Source: Pseudomonas asplenii | GTDB taxonomy: Bacteria > Pseudomonadota > Gammaproteobacteria > Pseudomonadales > Pseudomonadaceae | NCBI RefSeq assembly: GCF_900105475.1 | Contig: NZ_LT629777.1 | Coordinates: 3,534,001-3,598,000 of the forward strand | Direction: 5' to 3' | Length of the DNA: 64,000 nucleotides | Program-made: the position numbers and the translations under genes | Notes under the pieces: generated by a model | The model's database searches: none | The model's input: only the letters and a program-made list of their open reading frames with translations | What the model was told of the DNA's origin: nothing | Shown: positions 49,576-57,865 of the stretch, piece by piece | How positions within the stretch are numbered: the stretch's first letter is position 1 | Layout of the letters: each line of letters opens with the position of its first letter

Positions 49576-50670
49576 ATGGCTGAACAGGAACTCAAGGCGC
49601 TGCGTCTGCGCATCGACAGTCTCGATGAAAAGATTCTCGAACTGATCAGTGAGCGTGCGCGCTGTGCCCAGGAAGTCGCGCGGGTGAAGATGGCCTCGCT
49701 GGCTGAAGGCGAAGTGCCGGTTTTCTATCGCCCCGAGCGTGAAGCCCAGGTGCTCAAGCGCGTGATGGAGCGTAACCAGGGGCCGTTGGGCAGTGAGGAC
49801 ATGGCGCGCTTGTTCCGCGAAATCATGTCTTCCTGCCTGGCGCTGGAGCAGCCGCTGAAAGTGGCTTATCTGGGGCCTGAGGGTACCTTCACCCAGGCCG
49901 CGGCAATGAAGCACTTCGGTCATGCGGTGATCAGCAAGCCGATGGCAGCCATCGACGAGGTGTTCCGCGAGGTCGCTGCCGGTGCGGTGAACTTCGGCGT
50001 GGTGCCGGTGGAAAACTCGACCGAGGGTGCGGTCAACCACACCCTCGACAGTTTCCTCGAGCACGACATGGTGATCTGTGGCGAAGTCGAGCTGCGTATT
50101 CACCATCATCTGCTGGTGGGCGAGAATACCAAGACCGACAGCATCACCCGCATCTACTCCCATGCCCAGTCCCTGGCCCAGTGCCGCAAGTGGCTGGACG
50201 CTCACTACCCGAATGTCGAGCGCGTGGCGGTGTCCAGCAACGCCGAGGCGGCCAAGCGGGTCAAGGGTGAGTGGAACTCGGCGGCGATTGCCGGTGATAT
50301 GGCGGCAGGCCTTTATGGTCTGGTCCGTCTTGCCGAGAAAATCGAAGATCGCCCGGACAACTCCACGCGCTTCCTGATGATTGGTAGCCAGGAAGTGCCG
50401 CCGACCGGCGACGACAAGACCTCGATCATCGTTTCCATGAGCAACAAGCCGGGGGCGCTGCATGAGCTGTTGGTGCCGTTCCACGATAACGGCATCGACC
50501 TGACACGCATCGAAACCCGACCTTCGCGTAGTGGCAAGTGGACCTATGTCTTCTTCATCGATTTCGTCGGCCACCACCGGGATCCGCTGGTCAAGGGCGT
50601 GTTGGAGAAAATCAGCCAGGAAGCGGTAGCCCTCAAGGTGCTGGGCTCCTACCCGAAAGCGGTTCTCTAA
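49576..50670 (+). CDS. pheA: Bifunctional chorismate mutase/prephenate dehydratase (P-protein)
   Basis: A 364-residue enzyme. The N-terminal AroQ chorismate mutase domain (1-90) has LRLRIDSLDEKILELISERA. The prephenate dehydratase domain (~95-275) has VAYLGPEGTFTQAA and VVPVENSTEGAV with the catalytic Thr region. The ACT domain (~290-364) has NKPGALHELL and the ESRP-like IETRPSRSGKW, for phenylalanine feedback. It lies in the serC-hisC series and starts one base after serC. Confidence 0.97.
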   Translation: MAEQELKALRLRIDSLDEKILELISERARCAQEVARVKMASLAEGEVPVFYRPEREAQVLKRVMERNQGPLGSEDMARLFREIMSSCLALEQPLKVAYLGPEGTFTQAAAMKHFGHAVISKPMAAIDEVFREVAAGAVNFGVVPVENSTEGAVNHTLDSFLEHDMVICGEVELRIHHHLLVGENTKTDSITRIYSHAQSLAQCRKWLDAHYPNVERVAVSSNAEAAKRVKGEWNSAAIAGDMAAGLYGLVRLAEKIEDRPDNSTRFLMIGSQEVPPTGDDKTSIIVSMSNKPGALHELLVPFHDNGIDLTRIETRPSRSGKWTYVFFIDFVGHHRDPLVKGVLEKISQEAVALKVLGSYPKAVL

Positions 50671-50681
50671 GGGCGTTGAGC

Positions 50682-51794
50682 ATGAGTGGTGACTTCCTCG
50701 CCCTGGCGCAGCCGGGCGTGCAAAAACTATCGCCTTACGTTCCGGGCAAGCCCGTGGACGAGTTAGCGCGTGAGCTGGATATCGATCCCGCACATATCAT
50801 CAAGCTGGCCAGTAACGAAAACCCGCTGGGTGCCAGCCCAAAGGCATTGGCGGCGATTGCCGGCGAACTGGCGGAACTGACCCGTTACCCGGATGGCAAT
50901 GGCTTTGAACTGAAACAGCGTCTGTCCGAGCTGTGCGGTGTGCAGGCCAGCCAGGTAACCCTGGGCAATGGTTCCAACGACATTCTTGAGCTGGTCGCCC
51001 GGGCTTACCTGGCACCCGGCCTGAACGCAGTGTTCAGCGAGCATGCCTTTGCGATCTACCCGATTGTGACTCAGGCCGTGGCGGCTGACGCTCGCGTGAC
51101 GCCGGCCAAGGATTTTGGCCACGACCTGCCGGCGATGCTGGCGGCAATCGACGAGAACACGCGTGTGGTGTTCATCGCCAACCCGAACAACCCGACCGGA
51201 ACCTGGTTCGGGCCGCAGGCGCTGGAGGCTTTCCTCGCCGCGGTGCCCGAGCGCGTGCTGGTGGTGTTGGACGAGGCGTACATCGAGTATGCCCAGGGTG
51301 ATGACCTGCCGAATGGCTTGAACTACCTGGTGAGCTACCCGAACCTGCTGGTTTCGCGCACCTTTTCCAAGGCCTATGGCCTGGCGGCGTTGCGGGTCGG
51401 TTACGGGCTGTCGTCGCCGGCGGTGGCGGATATCCTCAATCGCGTACGCCAGCCGTTCAACGTCAACAGCCTGGCCCTGGTGGCGGCCCGTGCCGCTCTG
51501 GATGACGCCGACTATGTGGCTCGCAGTCGCGAACTGAACGAGGCGGGCATGCAGCAGTTGGAGGCCGGTTTCCGTCAGTTGGGCCTGGACTGGATTCCTT
51601 CGCGTGCCAATTTCATTGCCGTCGATGTCGGTCGCGATGCTGCGCCGGTCTATCAGGGGCTATTGCGCGAAGGTGTGATCGTGCGGCCGATTGGTGGCTA
51701 CGGGCTGCCGCGGCATCTGCGGATCAGTATCGGCCTGGCCAGTGAAAACAGCCGGTTGCTCGAGGCTCTGGGCAAGGTTCTGGCTCGTGGTTGA
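50682..51794 (+). CDS. hisC: Histidinol-phosphate/aromatic aminotransferase
   Basis: A 370-residue class I/II PLP aminotransferase. The substrate and PLP contacts are in ASNENPLG near residue 42, NPNNPTGTWF near 168, DEAYIEYA near 197, and the PLP Lys in SRTFSKAYGLAALRVGY near 228. In Pseudomonas this second hisC copy (hisC2/hisHb) lies in the aromatic supraoperon and can act as an aromatic aminotransferase for prephenate, phenylpyruvate and hydroxyphenylpyruvate. It follows pheA by 11 bp. Confidence 0.94.
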   Translation: MSGDFLALAQPGVQKLSPYVPGKPVDELARELDIDPAHIIKLASNENPLGASPKALAAIAGELAELTRYPDGNGFELKQRLSELCGVQASQVTLGNGSNDILELVARAYLAPGLNAVFSEHAFAIYPIVTQAVAADARVTPAKDFGHDLPAMLAAIDENTRVVFIANPNNPTGTWFGPQALEAFLAAVPERVLVVLDEAYIEYAQGDDLPNGLNYLVSYPNLLVSRTFSKAYGLAALRVGYGLSSPAVADILNRVRQPFNVNSLALVAARAALDDADYVARSRELNEAGMQQLEAGFRQLGLDWIPSRANFIAVDVGRDAAPVYQGLLREGVIVRPIGGYGLPRHLRISIGLASENSRLLEALGKVLARG

Positions 51795-51798
51795 TGTC

Positions 51799-52746
51799 AT
51801 GTCGATGCAATCTGTGACGCCTATGATCGGCCGCCTGGTGGTGGTCGGTCTGGGGCTTATTGGTGGTTCCTTTGCCAAGGGCCTGCGTGAAAGCGGGCTG
51901 TGCCGGGAAGTGGTGGGGGTCGATCTCAATCCGCAGTCGCGCCGGTTGGCGGTGGAGTTGGGGGTGGTCGATCGCTGCGAGGAAGACCTGGCCGTTGCGT
52001 GTCAGGGCGCCGACGTGATCCAGCTGGCAGTGCCGATCCTGGCCATGGAAAAGATGCTTGGCCTGTTGGCGGGCATGGATCTCGGTCGGGCTATTCTGAC
52101 GGATGTCGGCAGTGCCAAGGGTAACGTGGTGCGTGCCGCGGGCGAGGCGTTTGGTGCCATGCCGGCGCGGTTCGTGCCCGGGCATCCGATTGCCGGTTCC
52201 GAGCAGAGCGGTGTCGAGGCCTCCAATGCCCGGTTGTTCCGGCGGCACAAGGTGATCCTGACGCCGCTGGCCGGGACCGATGCGGATGCCGTGGCAACGG
52301 TTGATGCGCTTTGGCGTGCGCTGGGGGCGGATGTCGAGCAGATGGACGTCGAACGCCACGACGAAGTGCTGGCGGCTACCAGTCATCTGCCGCACCTGTT
52401 GGCTTTCGGTCTGGTCGATTCGTTGGCCAAGCGCAACGAGAACCTGGAGATTTTCCGTTACGCCGCAGGTGGATTCCGTGATTTCACGCGCATCGCCGGC
52501 AGCGACCCGGTCATGTGGCACGACATCTTCCTGGCCAACCGCGAGGCGGTTCTGCGTGCACTGGATACCTTCCGCAGTGACCTGGATGTCCTGCGTGATG
52601 CCGTCGATGCAGGGGATGGGCATCAACTGCTGGATGTGTTCAAGCGTGCGCAGGCGGCGCGTGAGCATTTCGGCAGGATCTTGGCCCGACGGGCCAGCAA
52701 GGACACAATCAACGCCAACGATGATCATAAAGAGGCTCAGTCGTGA
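51799..52746 (+). CDS. tyrA: Prephenate/arogenate dehydrogenase, stand-alone (no AroA domain)
   Basis: A 315-residue TyrA. The NAD site is [19 protein letters not shown] near residue 10, and the catalytic His is in [14 protein letters not shown] near residue 130. In most Pseudomonas the protein continues after ILARRA...NAND into a ~430-residue EPSP synthase (AroA). Here it ends 16 codons after ILARRA with the residues DDHKEAQS, and the stop overlaps the cmk start (GTGA). All of the dehydrogenase domain is present; the AroA half is cleanly missing. ATGs at 51799, 51805 and 51823 are all possible starts. Confidence 0.93.
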   Translation: MSMQSVTPMIGRLVVVGLGLIGGSFAKGLRESGLCREVVGVDLNPQSRRLAVELGVVDRCEEDLAVACQGADVIQLAVPILAMEKMLGLLAGMDLGRAILTDVGSAKGNVVRAAGEAFGAMPARFVPGHPIAGSEQSGVEASNARLFRRHKVILTPLAGTDADAVATVDALWRALGADVEQMDVERHDEVLAATSHLPHLLAFGLVDSLAKRNENLEIFRYAAGGFRDFTRIAGSDPVMWHDIFLANREAVLRALDTFRSDLDVLRDAVDAGDGHQLLDVFKRAQAAREHFGRILARRASKDTINANDDHKEAQS

Positions 52747-53432
52747 ATATTCAAGCTCCCGTCATTGCGATCGACGGACCTAGCGGCTCGGGCAAGGGCA
52801 CCATCGCCGGCTTGCTGGCCAAGCGTCTGGGCTGGTGCCTGCTGGACTCCGGTGCGTTGTACCGGTTGCTGGCCTTCGCTGCGCGCAACCATGGCGTCGA
52901 CCTGACCAACGAGGAATCCCTCAAGCTGCTGGCGGCGCATCTCGACGTGCAGTTCATCGGCGCGACCGATGGTCAGTCGCAGCGCATCATCCTGGAAGGT
53001 GATGACGTCACCCAGGATATCCGTAACGAGTCCATCGGTGCCGGTGCTTCTCAGGTTGCGTCCCTGCCGGCGGTGCGCGATGCGCTGCTGCAGCGCCAGC
53101 GGGCATTTCGCGAAGCGCCGGGACTGGTGGCCGATGGTCGCGACATGGGGACCGTCGTGTTTCCCGATGCGCCATTGAAGATTTTCCTGACCGCCAGCTC
53201 CGAGGAGCGTGCTCGCCGACGCTACTTGCAGTTGAAGGCCAAGGGCGATGATGTTAGTCTGTCGAGTCTGCTGGATGAGATACGTGCGCGTGATGAGCGC
53301 GATACCCAGCGTGCGGTGGCCCCGCTCAAACCGGCGGCCGACGCCATACAGCTGGATTCCACGGAGTTGTCCATCGAGCAGGTGCTGGAACGCATCATGA
53401 GCGAGATCGCCATTCGCGATATCGCCGGGTGA
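52743..53432 (+). CDS. cmk: Cytidylate kinase
   Basis: A 229-residue CMP kinase. The P-loop [12 protein letters not shown] lies at ~9-20, [11 protein letters not shown] near 36, and [15 protein letters not shown] near 130. It phosphorylates CMP and dCMP. The start is GTG at 52743, overlapping the tyrA stop by four bases, with GAGG a few bases before it. It is directly upstream of rpsA, the common gamma-proteobacterial pairing. Confidence 0.97.
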   Translation: MNIQAPVIAIDGPSGSGKGTIAGLLAKRLGWCLLDSGALYRLLAFAARNHGVDLTNEESLKLLAAHLDVQFIGATDGQSQRIILEGDDVTQDIRNESIGAGASQVASLPAVRDALLQRQRAFREAPGLVADGRDMGTVVFPDAPLKIFLTASSEERARRRYLQLKAKGDDVSLSSLLDEIRARDERDTQRAVAPLKPAADAIQLDSTELSIEQVLERIMSEIAIRDIAG

Positions 53433-53491
53433 CCAAGAGGGGTGCAGGGGACCAGTCATAGTCCTGCACGGCCTCTTTTACATGAACGTAA

Positions 53492-53539
53492 CCCACACCG
53501 TCTGGGGTGTGGCAGATGGGCGTATTCTTCGCCCTCATC
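53492..53539 (+). promoter_or_regulatory. Two-hairpin rpsA leader, possible S1 autoregulatory site
   Basis: CCACACC (53493-53499) pairs with GGTGTGG (53506-53512). Then GGGCG (53518-53522) pairs with CGCCC (53530-53534), extended by GAT/ATC. The AT-rich ACAGGAATTAAAATG follows. In gamma-proteobacteria the rpsA mRNA leader folds into successive hairpins with a weak ribosome site and is repressed by free S1; the arrangement here fits that model. Confidence 0.5.
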
Positions 53540-53552
53540 AACAGGAATTAAA

Positions 53553-55238
53553 ATGAGCGAAAGCTTTGCGGAACTCTTTGAAGAGAGCTTGAAGACCCTG
53601 AATCTTCAAGCTGGTTCGATCATCACCGGCGTTATCGTTGATATCGATTACCAAGCTCGTTGGGTAACTGTCCACGCTGGTCTGAAGTCTGAAGCTCTGA
53701 TCCCGCTGGAACAGTTCTACACCGATGCTGGCGAACTGAACATCAACGTCGGTGACGAAGTTCACGTGGCGCTGGATTCGGTTGAAGATGGCTTTGGTGA
53801 AACCAAGCTGTCCCGTGAAAAAGCCAAGCGCGCTGAATGCTGGATCGTTCTGGAAGCAGCCTTCGCAGCCGAGGAAGTGGTCAAGGGCGTTATCAACGGT
53901 AAGGTTAAGGGCGGCTTCACTGTCGACGTTAACGGCATCCGTGCGTTCCTGCCAGGTTCCCTGGTTGACGTCCGTCCAGTGCGCGACACCACGCACCTGG
54001 AAGGCAAAGAGCTCGAGTTCAAGGTCATCAAGCTCGACCAGAAACGCAACAACGTTGTCGTTTCCCGCCGCAGCGTCCTGGAAGCCGAGAACTCCGCCGA
54101 GCGTGAAGCTCTGCTGGAATCCCTGCAGGAAGGCCAGCAAGTCAAGGGTATCGTCAAGAACCTCACTGACTACGGCGCATTCGTTGATCTGGGCGGCGTC
54201 GATGGCCTGCTGCACATCACCGACATGGCTTGGAAGCGCATCAAGCACCCATCGGAAATCGTCAACGTTGGCGACGAGATCGATGTCAAGGTTCTGAAGT
54301 ACGATCGCGAGCGCAATCGTGTTTCCCTGGGCCTGAAGCAACTGGGCGAAGATCCATGGGTCGCTATCAAGGCTCGTTACCCAGAAAGCACCCGCGTGAC
54401 CGCTCGTGTTACCAACCTGACCGACTACGGCTGCTTCGCTGAGCTGGAAGAAGGCGTTGAAGGTCTGGTACACGTTTCGGAAATGGACTGGACCAACAAG
54501 AACATCCACCCTTCGAAAGTCGTACAAGTCGGCGACGAAGTGGAAGTCATGGTTCTGGACATCGACGAAGAGCGTCGTCGTATCTCCCTGGGCATCAAGC
54601 AGTGCAAGTCGAACCCATGGGAAGACTTCTCTGGTCAGTTCAACAAGGGCGACAAGATCTCCGGCACCATCAAGTCGATCACCGATTTCGGTATCTTCAT
54701 TGGTCTGGACGGCGGCATCGACGGTCTGGTTCACCTGTCGGACATCTCCTGGAACGAAGTCGGCGAAGAAGCCGTACGTCGCTTCAAAAAGGGCGACGAG
54801 CTGGACACCGTCATTCTGTCGGTTGACCCAGAGCGCGAGCGCATCTCCCTGGGTATCAAGCAGCTGGAAAGCGATCCGTTCTCCGAGTACGTCTCGGTCA
54901 ACGACAAAGGCGCCATCGTTAAAGGCACTGTGAAAGAAGTTGACGCCAAAGGCGCCATCATCGTTCTGGCCGACGATATCGAAGCGACTCTGAAAGCCTC
55001 CGAAATCAGCCGTGACCGCGTTGAAGACGCGCGTAACGTCCTGAAAGAAGGCGAAGAAGTAGAAGCCAAGATCATCAGCGTTGATCGCAAGAGCCGCGTA
55101 ATCCAGCTCTCGATCAAGTCGAAAGACGTTGAAGACGAGAAAGAAGCCATCCAGAGCCTGAAAGCCGCTCCGGAAGGTGAAGCAGCTGACACCACCATGG
55201 CTGCTCTGCTGCGTCAAGCAATGGCCAAACAGAACTGA
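53553..55238 (+). CDS. rpsA: 30S ribosomal protein S1
   Basis: A 561-residue protein with six S1 (OB-fold) repeats. Examples are [26 protein letters not shown] (third), [26 protein letters not shown] (fourth) and the fifth, [15 protein letters not shown]. It binds mRNA to the ribosome. Codon use is visibly biased to favoured codons such as GCT, GTT and GAA, unlike neighbours, as expected for a highly expressed gene. The start at 53553 follows ACAGGAATTAAA. A terminator follows. Confidence 0.98.
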   Translation: MSESFAELFEESLKTLNLQAGSIITGVIVDIDYQARWVTVHAGLKSEALIPLEQFYTDAGELNINVGDEVHVALDSVEDGFGETKLSREKAKRAECWIVLEAAFAAEEVVKGVINGKVKGGFTVDVNGIRAFLPGSLVDVRPVRDTTHLEGKELEFKVIKLDQKRNNVVVSRRSVLEAENSAEREALLESLQEGQQVKGIVKNLTDYGAFVDLGGVDGLLHITDMAWKRIKHPSEIVNVGDEIDVKVLKYDRERNRVSLGLKQLGEDPWVAIKARYPESTRVTARVTNLTDYGCFAELEEGVEGLVHVSEMDWTNKNIHPSKVVQVGDEVEVMVLDIDEERRRISLGIKQCKSNPWEDFSGQFNKGDKISGTIKSITDFGIFIGLDGGIDGLVHLSDISWNEVGEEAVRRFKKGDELDTVILSVDPERERISLGIKQLESDPFSEYVSVNDKGAIVKGTVKEVDAKGAIIVLADDIEATLKASEISRDRVEDARNVLKEGEEVEAKIISVDRKSRVIQLSIKSKDVEDEKEAIQSLKAAPEGEAADTTMAALLRQAMAKQN

Positions 55239-55254
55239 GTTCTGTCTGACTGTT

Positions 55255-55284
55255 GAAAAAGGGCGACTTCGGTCGCCCTTTTTT
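55255..55284 (+). terminator. Rho-independent terminator after rpsA
   Basis: AAAAAGGGCGAC, a TTCG loop, then GTCGCCCTTTTTT make a 10+ bp stem with a T-run, 17 bp after the rpsA stop. Confidence 0.92.
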
Positions 55285-55410
55285 GTGGATGGAATTCGTC
55301 TGTTTCAGGCGCGAAACAAAATCCGTCTTGCGGTTGTCATATTTAAAAGTGTAAAGATACAGGCGTCTGGCCTAGTCGTTGTTTGCACTTGAGGCCAACT
55401 AAGGACGTAA

Positions 55411-55692
55411 ATGGGCAAGCTCATGGCGGTAATCATCCTGGCACTGCTCGCAGGGTGTACCACGAACACCAAGACCCATGTCACGCATGGGGTCAGTGGC
55501 ATCGAGATAGACTGCTCGGGGCTCGGCTCCGGATGGGATAAGTGCTACAAGCGTGCGGCTCGCGAGTGCAAGGCTCAGGGCTACAGGGTGCTCGCCAAGT
55601 CCAGCGATGCCCGGGACGAGGAAGGCGATTACCTGTTTGGCTGGAACCCTGCAGGGGCTGTCACCCGCACCCTGTTGGTTACCTGTAACTAG
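55411..55692 (+). CDS. Small predicted lipoprotein
   Basis: A 93-residue exported protein with a lipoprotein signal peptide: MGKLMAVIILALLAGCTT, where Cys16 in LAGC is the lipidation site. The residue after it is Thr, so outer-membrane sorting is likely. The mature part contains three more Cys (DCSGLG, KCYKRAARECKA) and ends VTCN, suggesting disulfides. AAGGA lies five bases before the ATG. The function is unknown. It stands between the rpsA terminator and ihfB. Confidence 0.82.
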   Translation: MGKLMAVIILALLAGCTTNTKTHVTHGVSGIEIDCSGLGSGWDKCYKRAARECKAQGYRVLAKSSDARDEEGDYLFGWNPAGAVTRTLLVTCN

Positions 55693-55822
55693 CCAATGGC
55701 TCTCTTCAAACGTTGACGTATCTGGTATGCAGATAGTCAATGGATGGGCTGTTCAAAACTTGCAAGCCGTGCTAAAACCTTCGAAATGCTTTTCCTAGCT
55801 GCTTGAAAAAGAAGGGAAAAAT

Positions 55823-56119
55823 ATGACGAAGTCGGAGTTGATCGAGCGAATTGTCACCCATCAGGGCTTGCTCTCATCAAAGGATGTCGAGCTGGCCATC
55901 AAGACCATGCTTGAGCAGATGTCCCAGTGCCTCGCGACTGGGGATCGGATCGAGATTCGTGGATTCGGTAGCTTTTCCCTGCATTATCGTGCACCGAGGG
56001 TGGGGCGTAACCCGAAGACGGGTCAATCGGTGAGCCTGGATGGCAAATTCGTGCCGCATTTCAAGCCGGGCAAGGAGCTGCGTGATCGCGTGAATGAAGA
56101 GGAGGAAGACGATAGCTGA
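55823..56119 (+). CDS. ihfB: Integration host factor subunit beta
   Basis: A 98-residue HU/IHF-fold DNA-bending protein. It begins [15 protein letters not shown], has the beta-arm region [26 protein letters not shown] with the intercalating Pro region, and ends [11 protein letters not shown]. It pairs with IhfA. The acidic tail EEEEDDS is typical of Pseudomonas. It is the left boundary of the O-antigen locus in this genus. Confidence 0.97.
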   Translation: MTKSELIERIVTHQGLLSSKDVELAIKTMLEQMSQCLATGDRIEIRGFGSFSLHYRAPRVGRNPKTGQSVSLDGKFVPHFKPGKELRDRVNEEEEDDS

Positions 56120-56765
56120 TCAACTGCCAAAGCAGGCGATCTGTTCATTTGCGTCTTTCCTTTTGCTACGTCTCGTCGTGGTGCTTTCCCTGAAGTGTCT
56201 TCTGGGGGCATTGGCCATATTTCGATCGAAATCAGGTGGCTGATCTTGCAGTAGCGCCTGAGACAGGGCTCCCAGCTTGGTAAGCAATTCGCCTTACTCA
56301 TGTTCTCACGCTGCTGGCGCTCTATTAAGTTTCTATATTGATGGAATTTTCTTTTCTGCCCCGCGGTTATTGATTGGATTGTTTTTCCGGCTTGGCTGGT
56401 GTCTGGTGATAGTTGTATTGCTGGGGCCACAGTGGTTCGGAATGTCCATGCGCATCCCCCGCCGTTCCTTCTTTTATATGCCGCTTTCCCTGTTCGTGAT
56501 GGCAAGCACTGCGTTGTTGCGTAGAATGCACGTTGCTCCGAGTTCGGTCCGTGCGGCTCAGATCTTGAGACTGCGACTGTGGCCAGCACGCGTCTCTACA
56601 GGGCCAACTTCACCCGGCTCCCGCTGCCGGTTGCAGGTGTCAAGGTGGCTGTCTTCTGGGCATGACTTCATTTTTTCCTGGGTTTGCCCAGCGCTCGCCG
56701 GGCTGAGCGGGCTACAAGCTTTTCATGAATATCGTATTTTGAGTGCGGTTGGGATCTTGAGTCTG
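56120..56765. other. Gene-free stretch at O-antigen locus
   Basis: 646 bp with no convincing gene. Base composition is more AT-rich than neighbours and the reading frames lack family-like patterns. An ORF reading into the next gene from 56277 and a minus ORF at 56023-56589 cross it, but neither resembles a known protein. Short ORF fragments (for example a minus-strand open frame near 56110-56285 and a plus-strand one ending near 56667) could be gene remnants. In other pseudomonads lapA, wzz and sugar-synthesis genes occupy this site. Confidence 0.55.
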
Positions 56766-57785
56766 ATGATGATTTTTTTGTGCTGCCTGATCGTTTTGAC
56801 GGTGTCGTTTTTGTTGACAGGTGTTCTTCGGCGTTATGCATTGGCGCGCAGTTTGATGGATGTGCCCAACGAGCGTAGCTCTCATTCTGTTGCGACCCCT
56901 CGTGGTGGTGGTGTAGCCATCGTCATCAGCTTCCTGGCGGTTTTGCCCATTTTGGCAGTAATGAATCTTTTGTCCTGGTCAGCAGTCTGGGGGTTACTGG
57001 GCGCTGGAGGGGCGGTCGCCCTGGTCGGTTTTCTCGATGATCATGGGCATATCGCTGCCCGCTGGCGTTTGCTGGCACATTTTTCTAGCGCAGCCTGGCT
57101 GCTTTTCTGGCTCGGCGGTTTGCCTGCGCTTGATGTGATGGGTATGCAAGTCAGGTTGGGAGTGCCAGGGTCGATTCTGGCAGCGTTCTATCTGGTCTGG
57201 ATGCTCAACCTCTACAACTTCATGGATGGAATAGACGGGATCGCCAGTATCGAGGCGGTCACGGTGTGTCTGGGTGCCTGTCTCGTCTACGGACTCAGCG
57301 GTGACTTGGACCTGGTCTGGCCGTCTCTGCTGTTGGCAATGGCTGTCTGTGGTTTTCTATACTGGAACTTTCCACCTGCGCGCATCTTCATGGGTGACGC
57401 CGGCAGCGGTTTTCTGGGTGTGATACTTGGCGGACTTTCCATTCATGCCGCATCGAGCAAACCCCAACTGCTGTGGGTCTGGCTCATTCTGTTGGGAGTG
57501 TTTGTTGTCGATGCCACGTTCACCCTGACACGACGTCTTTTGCGCGGCGACAAGGTCTATGAGGCCCATCGCAGTCATGCTTATCAGTATGCATCACGGC
57601 AGTTGGGCAGCCATTTGCCCGTGACAGTGGCAGTGGCAGTGATCAATCTTTGCTGGTTGCTGCCAATCGCCTTGTGTGTCGGTCTATCGATATTGGAGGG
57701 TGTGACCGGCCTGCTGCTTGCTTACGTGCCCCTGGTTTTTCTGGGATTAAAATTTCATGCGGGTGAGTTGGAGAAAGCGAGCTGA
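56766..57785 (+). CDS. wbpL: Undecaprenyl-phosphate glycosyl-1-phosphate transferase (WbpL/WecA-like)
   Basis: A 339-residue polytopic enzyme of the MraY/WecA family that starts O-antigen units on undecaprenyl phosphate. Family motifs are MDVPNERSSHSVATPRGGG near residue 32, VGFLDDHGHI near 90, YNFMDGIDGIAS near 150, FMGDAGSGFLG near 207, and the HRSHAYQ motif near 270. The start ATG at 56766 has only a weak ribosome site; a second ATG follows immediately. The open frame extends to 56277 but that part does not look coding. It is 80 bp before wbpM. Confidence 0.88.
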   Translation: MMIFLCCLIVLTVSFLLTGVLRRYALARSLMDVPNERSSHSVATPRGGGVAIVISFLAVLPILAVMNLLSWSAVWGLLGAGGAVALVGFLDDHGHIAARWRLLAHFSSAAWLLFWLGGLPALDVMGMQVRLGVPGSILAAFYLVWMLNLYNFMDGIDGIASIEAVTVCLGACLVYGLSGDLDLVWPSLLLAMAVCGFLYWNFPPARIFMGDAGSGFLGVILGGLSIHAASSKPQLLWVWLILLGVFVVDATFTLTRRLLRGDKVYEAHRSHAYQYASRQLGSHLPVTVAVAVINLCWLLPIALCVGLSILEGVTGLLLAYVPLVFLGLKFHAGELEKAS

Positions 57786-57865
57786 GCCACTGCGTTCCCA
57801 GATTGTGGGCAAATGCATTGATGGCGGTACGTGCAGCTTTTTCGGATATCGGCTTTAGAGGGGTT

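Noticed and set aside
53538-55217. 559-codon minus-strand open frame over rpsA
   Set aside because: rpsA is certain; the antisense frame exists because of its biased codon use.
56023-56589. 188-codon minus-strand frame overlapping ihfB
   Set aside because: It overlaps the end of a certain gene and its translation resembles no family.
56277-56765. N-terminal extension of the wbpL-like gene
   Set aside because: The frame is open but the 163 residues do not resemble WbpL/WecA proteins, which start near MMIFLCCLIV.
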